DNA of 64,000 bases. Origin: Panagrolaimus kolymaensis (taxonomy: Eukaryota; Nematoda; Chromadorea; Rhabditida; Panagrolaimidae). Position 1 is the stretch's first letter. Each line of letters begins with the position of its first letter. The stretch covers positions 496,001 to 560,000 of the forward strand of contig JAJQJQ010000052.1 in assembly GCA_028622995.1 (NCBI GenBank). Direction: 5' to 3'. The position numbers and the translations under genes are program-made. Shown one piece after another: positions 41,301 through 48,618 of this stretch. The notes beneath the pieces were generated by a model. That model was not told the DNA's origin. It did not search any database and saw only the letters and a list, made by a program, of their open reading frames with translations.

Positions 41301-44300
41301 AGCTCGTGTGAAAGTTGCAAAATTTGCATAAAAATCATGAGCTGCAAAAAAACAAACAAAAAAGTTTTCATTACTTCATTCTTCCATTTTTTGAAGCTTC
41401 AAAAATGTGGTTGAAACTTTCATTGCTCTTCCTTCTTTTTGCTGCTGCAACAAGTTCATCTTCTGATCTTGTCAATCATGGCGATGCTGATGCTGATGAA
41501 AGAAATGAAAACATTCAAAATAAAAAGCTTCATCCTGTCAAAGAACTTGATCCTTATGGTACTCATGAAGCTCAAACACTTCCAAAAACTGCCAACATTG
41601 TTGATACATTGAAAGGTGGTGGACCTATTCTTACTGAACATCAAAAGAAATATCATCTACGTGCTAAACGTTATAATTATAATGGTTATGATAGTTATAA
41701 TAATGATTATTCATCTCAAGGTGATGCTACAGTTGGAATTATCGTACTCGTTATCTGTCTTGTATGTACCTGTGGTTCAATTATTGGTATTGTCGTAACA
41801 GTTTATTGTGTAACTAAGAGAAAGGATCCTCCACCACCTCCAATTCAATATAGTGCTACTGGTCCTCAATTTCAACCTCAAGCTCAATCTTTTGCTCCTG
41901 TTGGTCCACCACCACCTTATGCTCTACCTGCTGCTGCTGGTGCTCCACCTCCTGTTCAACATGTTTAAATAAAAGTAAACTTTTATTTTCTTTAACATCC
42001 TTTATTATCGCAACATTTTTAGGCTTCTCATTTCAACAAACTGCTCTTCAACTTTACATAATTTTCTTTGGTTTTGATTCACGATGTCTTTACTACATAT
42101 GTTTTAACTTTTATCAATAAATAAATAATCTATAAACAAAATTTGTGTCAAACATTTTCTTTGAGGATCAAAAATAATGAATGTGAATATTAGTCAAAAG
42201 TTTGAAAATTGATTTTATTTATCTTTTACAATCAGCGTTTTCCCTTTTTTTTATTGAGTAAAAAACAAAAATGATGCAACTCATTACCTCACTTTTGTTA
42301 CAAGCAGAATTCGGAAAGAACAACATTTTTTAGCGGATAAAATTTTAAAATAAAAGGATATTTGTGAATTACATAGATTCAAAAAACTATCATCTTAGAA
42401 TGCATGTTTAGAAAAATAATGAAAATAAGTTTGTCAAAAATGTGTTCAACAGGTATTGTAAATAATGAAAGCTTCCATATTATTCCAAAAGCAACAAAAG
42501 CTTGTTTTTTTGATTATTAATTGTAATTCAGAGAAATAAATCTCTGCTGCTTGATTGCTCGGTGAATTTACTCATTTTTTGGCAAGAACCAATGGAAAAT
42601 GTCTATGAGAAAATTGTAAAATTTGCATTATTTTTTTATATTTTCTCGTTCCATTATTTATGGTTGACAGATTTTCGTTGCCTCATAAATTTTTCATTCA
42701 TTTGTTGCTTTTTAACTTTCTTCAAAAATGTGGATGAAAATCAGCTTACTTCTCTGCCTTCTTTTTACTGTTGCAACAACAACCAATTCTCGTCATGTCA
42801 ACAACAACAATGCTGATGCTCAAAGTGAAACTCATCATCAAACAATCAAAGAAAAAGAATCTGGTCGCGATCATGGTATCAATGATGATGATTATTTGAA
42901 AGCTCTTGTTGGATTGAAAGCGTCTCAAATTCCTGTCAAAAATCCTGGTAATGTTTTGGCTTCATTCAAAACAAATGTACATGATCCTGAACATCCAAAA
43001 GAACATCATGATCTTCAACATTTACGGGCTAAACGATCAAATGATGAAGGATTATCAACTGGTGAATGGACTCTTATAGTCGTTTGTATTATTTTTTGTT
43101 GCTGTTGCTACTATGCTATTGGATCTATTATTATATATCATTATGAAAAAAAAGACAAAGCGCCACCACCACTTCCACCTCAACGAGCTCCTGTTGTAGT
43201 TGTTGATGAACAAAATCAAAGCGAAAACTCATAATTGTTAATGCAATGTAAGTTCTCTTTTTTTATGACTATATTGTTTAACTAATTTTTGTTCATTTTT
43301 AGGTTTCATGGTCAACAACAAATGATCTCTCTCAACTCTCGTAATATTGTAATAATAAACTTTAATATTTTGTTTTATGTACTTTATTTTTGTGTGTATT
43401 GTATTGTCTAATAAAATGTTTATAACTATCTTTACAAAAAATCGCATTTATCTGACATTAGAAATATCAGTGGAACATAGATGCATGCAAACAAAGTAAT
43501 ATATTTACATACATGAAATCAGTTGTTTTCTTATTTTTGTTGCCTCGAATTTTCTTTCATTGTACGTATATGTTTTAGGCTTCGAACTTTAAACAAACAA
43601 ATGTGGTTGAAATTTTCTTTGATTTTCTGCGTCGCTCTTCTTTCTGTTGCTACAACACCTTCAAATTTTGTTAATGAAAATGGAAACATCGAAAATGGAA
43701 CTCATCCAATCAATGAATCTAGCAATCATGGAATGAATGTATCTTTTATTAACGAAGACAACAATCATCGAAATCAATCCAATCAAACTCAAAATCCTTT
43801 ACAAGAATTTGTCAATGCTACTTATGATCCTTCAAATTCCACTTATTATTCAAAAACGACAACAACCAAAAACGAATCTCATGTTACTCAACCAAAAGAA
43901 CAACATCATTCACCTAAAAAAACAACAAATTCATCAAAATTGTCTGAAGAAGCTAAAGAAAAATTAAAACGTGGATATATTATTGTAATTGTTATCGTTG
44001 TTATTCTTTTTTGTTTATGTTGCATTATTGGTACTATTGGGATTTGTTGTTGTTTGAATAAAGAATGACATTTTACATAAAGCATTTCTTATTCATTTTT
44101 CTCACAAATTTACATACTTACATCATTTTTTAGTCCAATGTTTTCAAGAAGAAATGGATTTACAATTTCATCAACTTATTTCACTTTCTTTGAAGTATCG
44201 ACGACGACGACAAAAATGTGGATGAAATTTTCCTTCATTTTCTGCGCTCTTTTTACTGTTGCAGCATCAACAACTACTCGTCATATCAACAATGCCGATG

Positions 44301-47300
44301 GTCAAAGTGAAACACATCATCCAATCAAAGAACAAGTCAATCATGGAAAGAATAATACAACTTTGGAATCGATGTTCAACAACACTCAAACTCAAGCTGT
44401 CAAACACTTTGGAGATGATAATGTTACAACATTCAAAGCTGGTGATGGACCATTACTTATTGAAGAAAACAAACCTCATTTACGTGCTAAACGAAGCAAT
44501 GGTGATGATGCCTTATTGTTCTGGATTCTTATTATTCTTTTTATTTTAATCATTTGTGGAGGATGTGGCGGTGGTGTTTATTACCGACGTCGTCATTATG
44601 TTGTTTATGCATAATTTTTTTATGATTTTGTAAATGTGATTAATAAAGTTTGAAATGTATACAAATATGTTGGATTGATTATCACCTATCGTTTCATCTG
44701 AGATTAGTTGCTTGGCACATGAGAAGTTTATTACAAGAGAAGGGAACAATCGAGAAAGTGCAATGAAAATGGAACTCATCCAATCAAAGAATCAAGCAAT
44801 CATGGGATGAATGAATCATTAGAATCAATGTTCAACAAGAATCAAACTCAAGCTGTCAAAGAATTTGGAAATGCAAATGATACAACAACATTGAAAGCTG
44901 ATGAATCTGATCTTTCTCAACATACAAACGAACTTCATCATTTACGGGCTAAACGAAGCGAAAGCAAATATGATTATACATGGGTATGGATCAGGGGTGA
45001 GCGGAATTCCGCTTCCGTTTCCGTTTCCGTGGAATTCCGTGGTTTTTTTACTTCCGTTTCCGTTTCCGCTTCCGTTTCCGCTTCCGCGTAAGCTTAAAAA
45101 AAGAAAATTCTAATACAAAATTTCCGTTCCGTTTCCGTTTCCGCGGAATTCCGGGCATTTTCAATTTCCGTTTCCGTTTCCGCTTCCGCCGAACTTCCTC
45201 GGTTCCGTTTCCGGTTCCTTCCGTTTAAGGAAAAGCCACTTCCGCTCACCCCTGGTATGGATTCTTTGCATAGCCTTTCTTGTTTATTGCTATTGCTGTT
45301 GTGGAGGTGTTGTTATTTATGTTCGCTAATTTCAAATCAAAGCAATCATCAATCAATAAAGCAGCATATGGCATGTTTATTACTTTTATCATTTTGCGCT
45401 TATTATCACAGATTTTTTTAGGATTCAATCTTTCTTGGGCGAAAAAAGATGTGTGTATTTTTTGCTTTTTCGATTTTATATTTACTCGTATATCCATTTT
45501 GTTTATAAAAGTGATTAATAAATGTTTAAAAGTGTATTTTTTGCCATTGTTATTCTATGTTCCTAGCATCTTTGACGATTCGAGAGGACCAATGAGAAAA
45601 AGTTCACAAAAGAAATGAAAATCCTTGAAAGCTTCTAATATTTGCATAACCATGTTTGAATTTTCATCTGCTAAATTTTGTGTTGACTCTCTCTAATTCA
45701 TTCATTCGCCGTTTGTTACGCATTGAAGGAGCATCGTCGACAAAAAATGTGGTTTAAAATCAGCTTATTTCTCTGCCTTCTTTTAACTGTTGCAACAACA
45801 ACAACTTCTCGTCATGTCAACAACAGTGCTGATGGATCTCGTCAAAATGAAACTCATCATCCAATCAAAGAACATGTCAATCATGGAATGAATAATACAA
45901 CTTTGGAATCGATGTTCAACAACACCAATCAAACTCAAACTGTCAAACAATTTGGAGATGCTAATGCAACAACATTCAAAACTGGTGATGGACCATTGCT
46001 TAATGAAGAAAATTCAAACAAATCTAATTTACGTGGTAAACGAACTAATGATGACGATAAACGAAGTGGTGATGACAATTCCTTATTCTGGCTTTTTATG
46101 TTCCTTCTTATTTGTTGTTGCTGTTGTTGTGGTCTTGGTGTAGCTATTAATGGCCGTTAACTTCAAATCAAAGCAATCATCATTCAATAAATTAAGCAGC
46201 ATATGGTATGTTTATAACTTTGTGTACTTATATTTGTCGTTATTGTTGGTTTTTCAGGATTCAATCTTTCTTGGATAAAAAAAGTTATGTGTATTTGTGA
46301 TTTTCGATTTTATGTATACTGTTTTGTATAAGATTAATAAATGTTAAATTTTGTATTTTTTGTTAAACTATAGTGTTTTTTGAAAGCAGATCGTTAAATT
46401 TTGCCATCATTGTTTTCAATCAAACTTATGTACGCTTTCTTGTGGCTTGAAACAGTCAAGGAAAATGGAATAAATAAATATTTAAGAATACTCAAATCTA
46501 TGAAATTTTTTTGAAAGTAAAAAAGCGGTAAATCAAATTTTTTGTTTACTCAAACATTTGTTAGTCAAGGTTCCCAGTAGTTATTAAGGCTAATGGATTG
46601 GCTTGTTTACATGGTAACAAGATGTCCATGGACATGAAACAATTTTAACTCATTTTACTCGCCATCATAAACTTAACTAACCTGTTTATCTCTCAAATGA
46701 TTGTTTAGCTTTGGCTCTAAAAGCTGACGACAACGTTCAAGCTTTTTTGTGATTTCTTGTTCGAATGCTAAAAATTTTACTTTCATTTATTCTCCACTCT
46801 TCTTTGACTACCAAAAAACTAACTTGTTGATTGCCTTGGCGAACACATATATAACTAAAAATAAATAACTGTTAGTAATATTTCAATAAAATAAATTAAT
46901 TAATTATTACTTTTCCTGTAATTTCAGAAAATGAAGGAGTTTGTAAAACTTCTTCAAGTTTAATTATATCATTTTGAAGTTTAACATTTTTCTCACGAAG
47001 TTCACGCAAAACTTCTCGAACTCTTTCTTCCTCTAAAAAATTTTTATTATTAGCTTAATTTGTGGGGTAATAAAAGAAATAAATAAATTTATGCAAAGCC
47101 TTTTTTGAGGATATTTTTAGAAGAAAAAAGACAATCAAATGTTTATAAAAAAAATGGCTGTTTATAATTAGATTGTTTATTACTGCAATTTTGATCGATT
47201 TAAAAATCTTAATTTTTCTGGTTTTTATTCAAGTTATTATTTTTTTTTCTTTAGTTTTTTTTACTGTTATATAAAAAATTTATTTTGGAGTATTTAAAAT

Positions 47301-47611
47301 TTTTAAGAATATTTTGATGCGCATTAAACATAAAAAAAGTATTAAAACATCAGAAAAAAAATGAGGATTAATTTTTTAGAAAATAAAAATTTAGGAACAA
47401 CAAAATAAGTAAAAAGCATGAAAATACAAAGTTTTTGGATGAAAAAAAAGCAAAGAGATATGTCGAAGGTATTATCAAAGATGCTAATGACTAAGGATAA
47501 TCAAACGTTCAGAAGAAAATTAATTAATTCAAAAAATGGCAATAAAACAAGAAAACTTAGGATTTTTTTGGTTGCTTGCTTACCTTTAGTTGTTAAATTT
47601 CCATTCGACAT
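5249..47611 (-). CDS. mpz-1: Multi-PDZ scaffold protein MPZ-1 (MUPP1/PATJ family)
   Basis: Thirty-one exons joined in phase give about 2383 residues: 47584-47611, 46911-47032, 46824-46854, 46682-46767, 40669-40838, 35152-35404, 30833-30970, 30150-30315, 27099-27550, 26900-27023, 24213-24721, 23469-23780, 22917-23264, 20305-20415, 20063-20131, 19442-19486, 18813-19174, 17532-17639, 16872-17304, 13664-13876, 12123-13173, 11725-11912, 11479-11592, 11120-11308, 10091-10235, 7622-7866, 7278-7565, 6693-6758, 6210-6638, 5398-5661, 5249-5341. It has an L27-like N-terminus, a divergent PDZ and ten clear PDZ domains, separated by low-complexity Ser/Thr/Gln/Ala linkers. C. elegans MPZ-1 and human MUPP1/PATJ share this design. 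Such proteins bind C-terminal tails of receptors and channels under the membrane. The size and PDZ number match the family. Introns are long and AT-rich; one contains a nested gene cluster on the other strand. Confidence 0.9.
11479..13876 (-). CDS. mpz-1: mpz-1 exons 20-23: PDZ7 and PDZ8
   Basis: Exon 21 is the longest (1051 nt). It carries PDZ7 (about 1450-1550: [66 protein letters not shown]) between Ser/Gln-rich and Lys/Glu-rich low-complexity stretches. Exons 22-23 form PDZ8 (1711-1811), introduced by [19 protein letters not shown] and followed by GLGLSLAGN. That lead-in closely matches the QQRYADLPGELHII region of a MUPP1 PDZ, recalled from memory. The 3-kb intron at 13877-16871 shows no exon or repeat. 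Confidence 0.88.
11948..12007 (+). repeat. Possible tRNA-derived relic
   Basis: Inside an mpz-1 intron, TGGCGCAGTTGTTAGAGC matches a tRNA A-box/D-arm, and 35-40 bases later AAGTTGCAAGTCTT resembles a degraded B-box. No closed acceptor stem or plausible anticodon arm can be drawn, so it is more likely a decayed tRNA or SINE head than a functional tRNA. Confidence 0.25.
16872..20415 (-). CDS. mpz-1: mpz-1 exons 14-19: PDZ6 and linkers
   Basis: Exons 14-16 are short Ser/Pro/Arg-rich linkers (RTRRRRPN). Exon 17 carries PDZ6 (about 1005-1115): the loop is the atypical [10 protein letters not shown], followed by [29 protein letters not shown] and [17 protein letters not shown]. Exon 18 continues with [20 protein letters not shown]. 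Exon 19 (1145-1289) starts [13 protein letters not shown] and becomes acidic and Gly/Thr-rich. The phase at the 17304 junction selects one of two overlapping AG acceptors, since the other gives a stop. Confidence 0.82.
20416..22916. other. Large mpz-1 intron, nothing else seen
   Basis: About 2.5 kb of A- and T-homopolymer-rich sequence between the PDZ5 exon and exon 14. Open frames here are Lys/Phe-rich readings of the tracts. A CAG/GAC-type GC island at about 22490-22560 has no coding pattern. Confidence 0.5.
22917..27023 (-). CDS. mpz-1: mpz-1 exons 10-13: PDZ3, PDZ4, PDZ5
   Basis: PDZ3 (residues about 490-580) runs from GLGITVAG across the 24721 junction to [12 protein letters not shown] and [22 protein letters not shown]4 (about 620-760) has [20 protein letters not shown] and [15 protein letters not shown], with about 12 extra residues after the binding loop. 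PDZ5 lies in one exon (798-913): [47 protein letters not shown]. Intron 24722-26899 and the others here contain only AT-rich sequence. Confidence 0.88.
27099..27550 (-). CDS. mpz-1: mpz-1 exon 9: low-complexity linker
   Basis: Residues 332-482. Ser/Thr/Pro/Asn-rich with an NNNNNN run and a KNLQEM end. An in-frame ATG at 27539 near the exon start ([20 protein letters not shown]) could serve a shorter isoform, but the upstream acceptor and phase fit an internal exon. No domain recognised. Confidence 0.75.
30150..30970 (-). CDS. mpz-1: mpz-1 exons 7-8: PDZ2 (residues 231-332)
   Basis: A complete PDZ split over two exons: GLGFGIVGG carboxylate-binding loop, then [28 protein letters not shown] and [15 protein letters not shown]. 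This is close to PDZ2 of human PATJ ([33 protein letters not shown]), the strongest single piece of evidence that the gene belongs to the MUPP1/PATJ family. Confidence 0.9.
31172..31348. mobile_element. hAT-type MITE (177 bp) with iterated TCGATTT motif
   Basis: Ends are inverted repeats CAGAGCTGTCGAT (13 bp) flanked by the 8-bp direct repeat CTTGATAG (31164-31171 and 31349-31356). The interior is almost entirely TTTCGATTTTCGA iterations, first in one orientation and then the other. It lies in an mpz-1 intron, between the alternative first exon and the PDZ2 exon. The end structure is the same as that of the 720 element, although the sequence is different. Confidence 0.85.
31534..32211 (-). 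CDS. mpz-1: mpz-1 alternative first exon (short isoform)
   Basis: An open 678-nt exon starts at ATG 32211 ([20 protein letters not shown]) and ends at a GTTTGG donor in phase 0, the same phase as exon 6, so both can splice to the PDZ2 exon at 30970. It encodes 226 Ser/Thr-rich residues with basic patches and the end [10 protein letters not shown], which reads naturally into [11 protein letters not shown]. The lack of a strong acceptor just upstream favours an internal promoter over a cassette exon. The resulting isoform of about 2379 residues would lack L27 and PDZ1. Confidence 0.65.
33354..33560. mobile_element. TTAA-flanked palindromic MITE 1
   Basis: A near-perfect hairpin with arms of about 90 bp, reading TTAAAGGACC...GGTCCTTTAA, centred on TACTGTA/TACAGTA motifs. 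It lies in the mpz-1 intron between exon 6 and the alternative exon. It resembles the C. elegans PALTTAA class of palindromic elements (recalled; not searched). A few mismatches near the outer ends show it is not brand new. Confidence 0.75.
35152..40838 (-). CDS. mpz-1: mpz-1 exons 5-6: divergent PDZ1 (residues 90-230)
   Basis: Exons 40669-40838 and 35152-35404. The order of elements follows a PDZ fold: a strand FSAFIVVG, a segment [13 protein letters not shown] that aligns with the usual RLKxGDxILxVN, and a final helix-strand [17 protein letters not shown]. The GLGF carboxylate-binding loop is not recognisable and an Asn/Ser-rich insert splits the domain. The position matches PDZ1 of PATJ. 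It may no longer bind peptides. The 4.3-kb intron between the two exons (36-40 kb) is A/T tracts only. Confidence 0.6.
35405..40668. other. Largest mpz-1 intron without nested genes
   Basis: 5.3 kb between exons 5 and 6, made of long A and T tracts with scattered GAC/CGT islands (36.7-37.5 kb). A 239-codon minus-strand open frame (36565-37284) is Phe/Leu/Ser-rich and reads poly-T; I do not consider it a gene. No repeat with defined ends was found. Confidence 0.5.
41405..41968 (+). CDS. Nested family gene A: furin-site type I membrane protein with proline-rich tail
   Basis: Single exon of 187 residues. A signal peptide ([20 protein letters not shown]) is followed by a Cys-free, charged, probably disordered ectodomain of about 90 residues ending in HLRAKR, a consensus furin-type site. 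Then come a Tyr/Asn linker ([18 protein letters not shown]), one membrane helix (about 131-157) and a cytoplasmic tail KRKDPPPPP with further Pro/Gln/Ala runs. First and largest member of the cluster; encoded opposite to mpz-1 within its fourth intron. AATAAA at about 42115. Family not recognised outside this window. Confidence 0.8.
   Translation: MWLKLSLLFLLFAAATSSSSDLVNHGDADADERNENIQNKKLHPVKELDPYGTHEAQTLPKTANIVDTLKGGGPILTEHQKKYHLRAKRYNYNGYDSYNNDYSSQGDATVGIIVLVICLVCTCGSIIGIVVTVYCVTKRKDPPPPPIQYSATGPQFQPQAQSFAPVGPPPPYALPAAAGAPPPVQHV
42728..43234 (+). CDS. Nested family gene B
   Basis: 168 residues. The signal peptide ([20 protein letters not shown]) is nearly the same as in genes D and F. The His/Asp/Asn-rich ectodomain ends in HLRAKR, then [11 protein letters not shown] leads to a Cys-rich membrane helix ([20 protein letters not shown]) and a tail [19 protein letters not shown]...TTTTTAG pair at about 43247-43302 after the stop suggests an intron in the 3' UTR. 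Confidence 0.8.
   Translation: MWMKISLLLCLLFTVATTTNSRHVNNNNADAQSETHHQTIKEKESGRDHGINDDDYLKALVGLKASQIPVKNPGNVLASFKTNVHDPEHPKEHHDLQHLRAKRSNDEGLSTGEWTLIVVCIIFCCCCYYAIGSIIIYHYEKKDKAPPPLPPQRAPVVVVDEQNQSENS
43601..44068 (+). CDS. Nested family gene C (lacks the RAKR site)
   Basis: 155 residues. Signal peptide [20 protein letters not shown], then an ectodomain with many N-x-S/T sequons (NGT, NES, NVS, NQS, NAT, NST), so probably heavily glycosylated. The usual RAKR is replaced by KLKRG directly before the membrane helix ([19 protein letters not shown]), which ends in CCCLNKE with almost no tail. It may therefore stay membrane-bound. TTTTAG at 43574-43579, 21 bases before the ATG, could be a trans-splice acceptor. 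Confidence 0.78.
   Translation: MWLKFSLIFCVALLSVATTPSNFVNENGNIENGTHPINESSNHGMNVSFINEDNNHRNQSNQTQNPLQEFVNATYDPSNSTYYSKTTTTKNESHVTQPKEQHHSPKKTTNSSKLSEEAKEKLKRGYIIVIVIVVILFCLCCIIGTIGICCCLNKE
44216..44614 (+). CDS. Nested family gene D
   Basis: 132 residues from the ATG at 44216 ([20 protein letters not shown]). An in-frame ATG at 44138 would add 26 residues ahead of the signal peptide and is less likely. The ectodomain shares [19 protein letters not shown] and GDGPLL with gene F; HLRAKR is followed after only nine residues by the membrane helix, and the tail is [11 protein letters not shown]. The start is 147 bp after the stop of gene C, with TTTTTTAG at 44133, which looks like operon-type spacing. 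Its 3' end is duplicated at 55762. Confidence 0.78.
   Translation: MWMKFSFIFCALFTVAASTTTRHINNADGQSETHHPIKEQVNHGKNNTTLESMFNNTQTQAVKHFGDDNVTTFKAGDGPLLIEENKPHLRAKRSNGDDALLFWILIILFILIICGGCGGGVYYRRRHYVVYA
44757..45329 (+). pseudogene. Nested family gene E: 5'-truncated and split by a hAT MITE
   Basis: Family sequence starts abruptly at about 44757 ([17 protein letters not shown]) without a signal peptide. It continues through [14 protein letters not shown] and [10 protein letters not shown] to the membrane helix, where the 44992-45254 element interrupts codons for TWVW. Removing the element and one duplication restores the helix [18 protein letters not shown] and a stop at 45329. The lost 5' end and the insertion make it a pseudogene. 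Confidence 0.8.
44992..45254. mobile_element. hAT-type MITE (263 bp) with iterated TTCCGTT motif
   Basis: Perfect 15-bp inverted ends CAGGGGTGAGCGGAA, flanked by the 8-bp direct repeat GTATGGAT (44984-44991 and 45255-45262). The interior is TTCCGTTTCCG iterations interrupted by a short AT-rich core. Inserted in the membrane-helix codons of gene E. Same architecture as the elements at 720 and 31172. Confidence 0.88.
45747..46160 (+). CDS. Nested family gene F
   Basis: 137 residues. Signal peptide [20 protein letters not shown]; ectodomain with [20 protein letters not shown] and GDGPLL nearly identical to gene D, so these are recent duplicates. The cleavage site is NLRGKR, backed by a second dibasic DDDKR. 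The membrane helix [19 protein letters not shown] ends the protein almost at once (VAINGR). Last gene of the cluster; part of its 3' UTR recurs at 55940-56066. Confidence 0.8.
   Translation: MWFKISLFLCLLLTVATTTTSRHVNNSADGSRQNETHHPIKEHVNHGMNNTTLESMFNNTNQTQTVKQFGDANATTFKTGDGPLLNEENSNKSNLRGKRTNDDDKRSGDDNSLFWLFMFLLICCCCCCGLGVAINGR
46682..47611 (-). CDS. mpz-1: mpz-1 exons 1-4: start and L27-like domain (residues 1-89)
   Basis: The 28-nt first exon starts at 47611 (MSNGNLTTK) and splices in phase to three small exons. The helical, charged sequence contains [11 protein letters not shown], which lines up with the KSPLFNQIL core of the PATJ L27 domain as I remember it, followed by a second helix ([20 protein letters not shown]). 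L27 domains pair with the L27 of MALS/PALS-type scaffolds. Exon 4 then skips 5.8 kb of intron holding the nested family. Linking these exons to the PDZ exons rests on phase and domain order, not on transcripts. Confidence 0.65.
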
Positions 47612-48618
47612 TCTTTAACAATATATTGCGGCTATTATCCCATCAAAAGTTTATATTTTTCCTTAAAGAAAAATATGATCATTAAGCAATGATGATTTTT
47701 ATCTAATCATAGAATTTCAAAAGCATCAGAAAAAATTAAAACCGTTTAGTTTTTGACATGAAAGTCAAGTCTCGTGGCCTAGAAGGCAAATAAAAAAAAA
47801 ACACACGTAAAAGCAAAAAAAATAAGAGTCGAGACTCCGGCATCAAAAAAAAACAAACAAAAGAAAGAACTAGAAGAGAACAATGTTTGTGGAAAATAAT
47901 GGGTTTGCCGCTGGCTGGCATCAAAAAGTTTTTTTGGTGGACCTCAAAGAAAAAAAAGTTTTGTCCCTTTCTTTTCCTATAAAAATATGAATCCCATGGG
48001 ATCATGTCATCGTCGTCAATTGAAAGGAAAAAAGATTGATTGATCCTACTGTTTTTTGTTTGAGCTTCTACATAAATTTTTTTTTAAAAAGCTATAAAAG
48101 CAACGTCGTCGTCGGAATACATTTTGGGCATTTCGAAAAATTTCGAAGAACACCATCGCTGTTGCTATCCAAAAAAAGAAAGAAAAGAAAAAATATAAAA
48201 ATAAATAAATGTTCGAACTTCGAAGAAAAAGAAAGAAAAAGTAGGAGATAGAAAAAAAAATGTTTGGAAGAAGAAGAAGCTCCAAAGTTGTTTCGACTAC
48301 TAAACAATGTTATTTTTGCGGTGGTGCAAGCAAGAAAAAAATGGCTTAGAAAAAAAAGTTCACTCACTTAACGCCTTTTTTCCATATTTTTTTTTTAAAT
48401 TCCGAATATGCTTCGAAGGAGGAAAGAAAAAAATAAGAAGGAAGACGAAGACCAAATTTAAGTGAATGAAGGAGAGGAGAAAAAGAAGAAAAACATTAAT
48501 GTGTTTATTTTTTTGTGTCTTCTTGCCTTTTTTTGGAGTTAAAATAAAACTCTTTTTTTTGGTTGTCAAGTTTATTTTTTTTATGAATGCCAGAACATAG
48601 AAAATAAATTAGTAAAGC
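47612..48618. other. Upstream region of mpz-1
   Basis: About 1 kb between the mpz-1 start and the end of the thaumatin gene, both read leftward. It should hold the long-isoform promoter. I see no TATA box, repeat or coding exon; open frames at 48.0-48.6 kb read A/T tracts. Confidence 0.4.

Noticed and set aside
45280..45618. Open frame after the MITE in gene E
   Set aside because: Out of the family frame; it overlaps the true gene E end (stop at 45329) and runs into 3' sequence.
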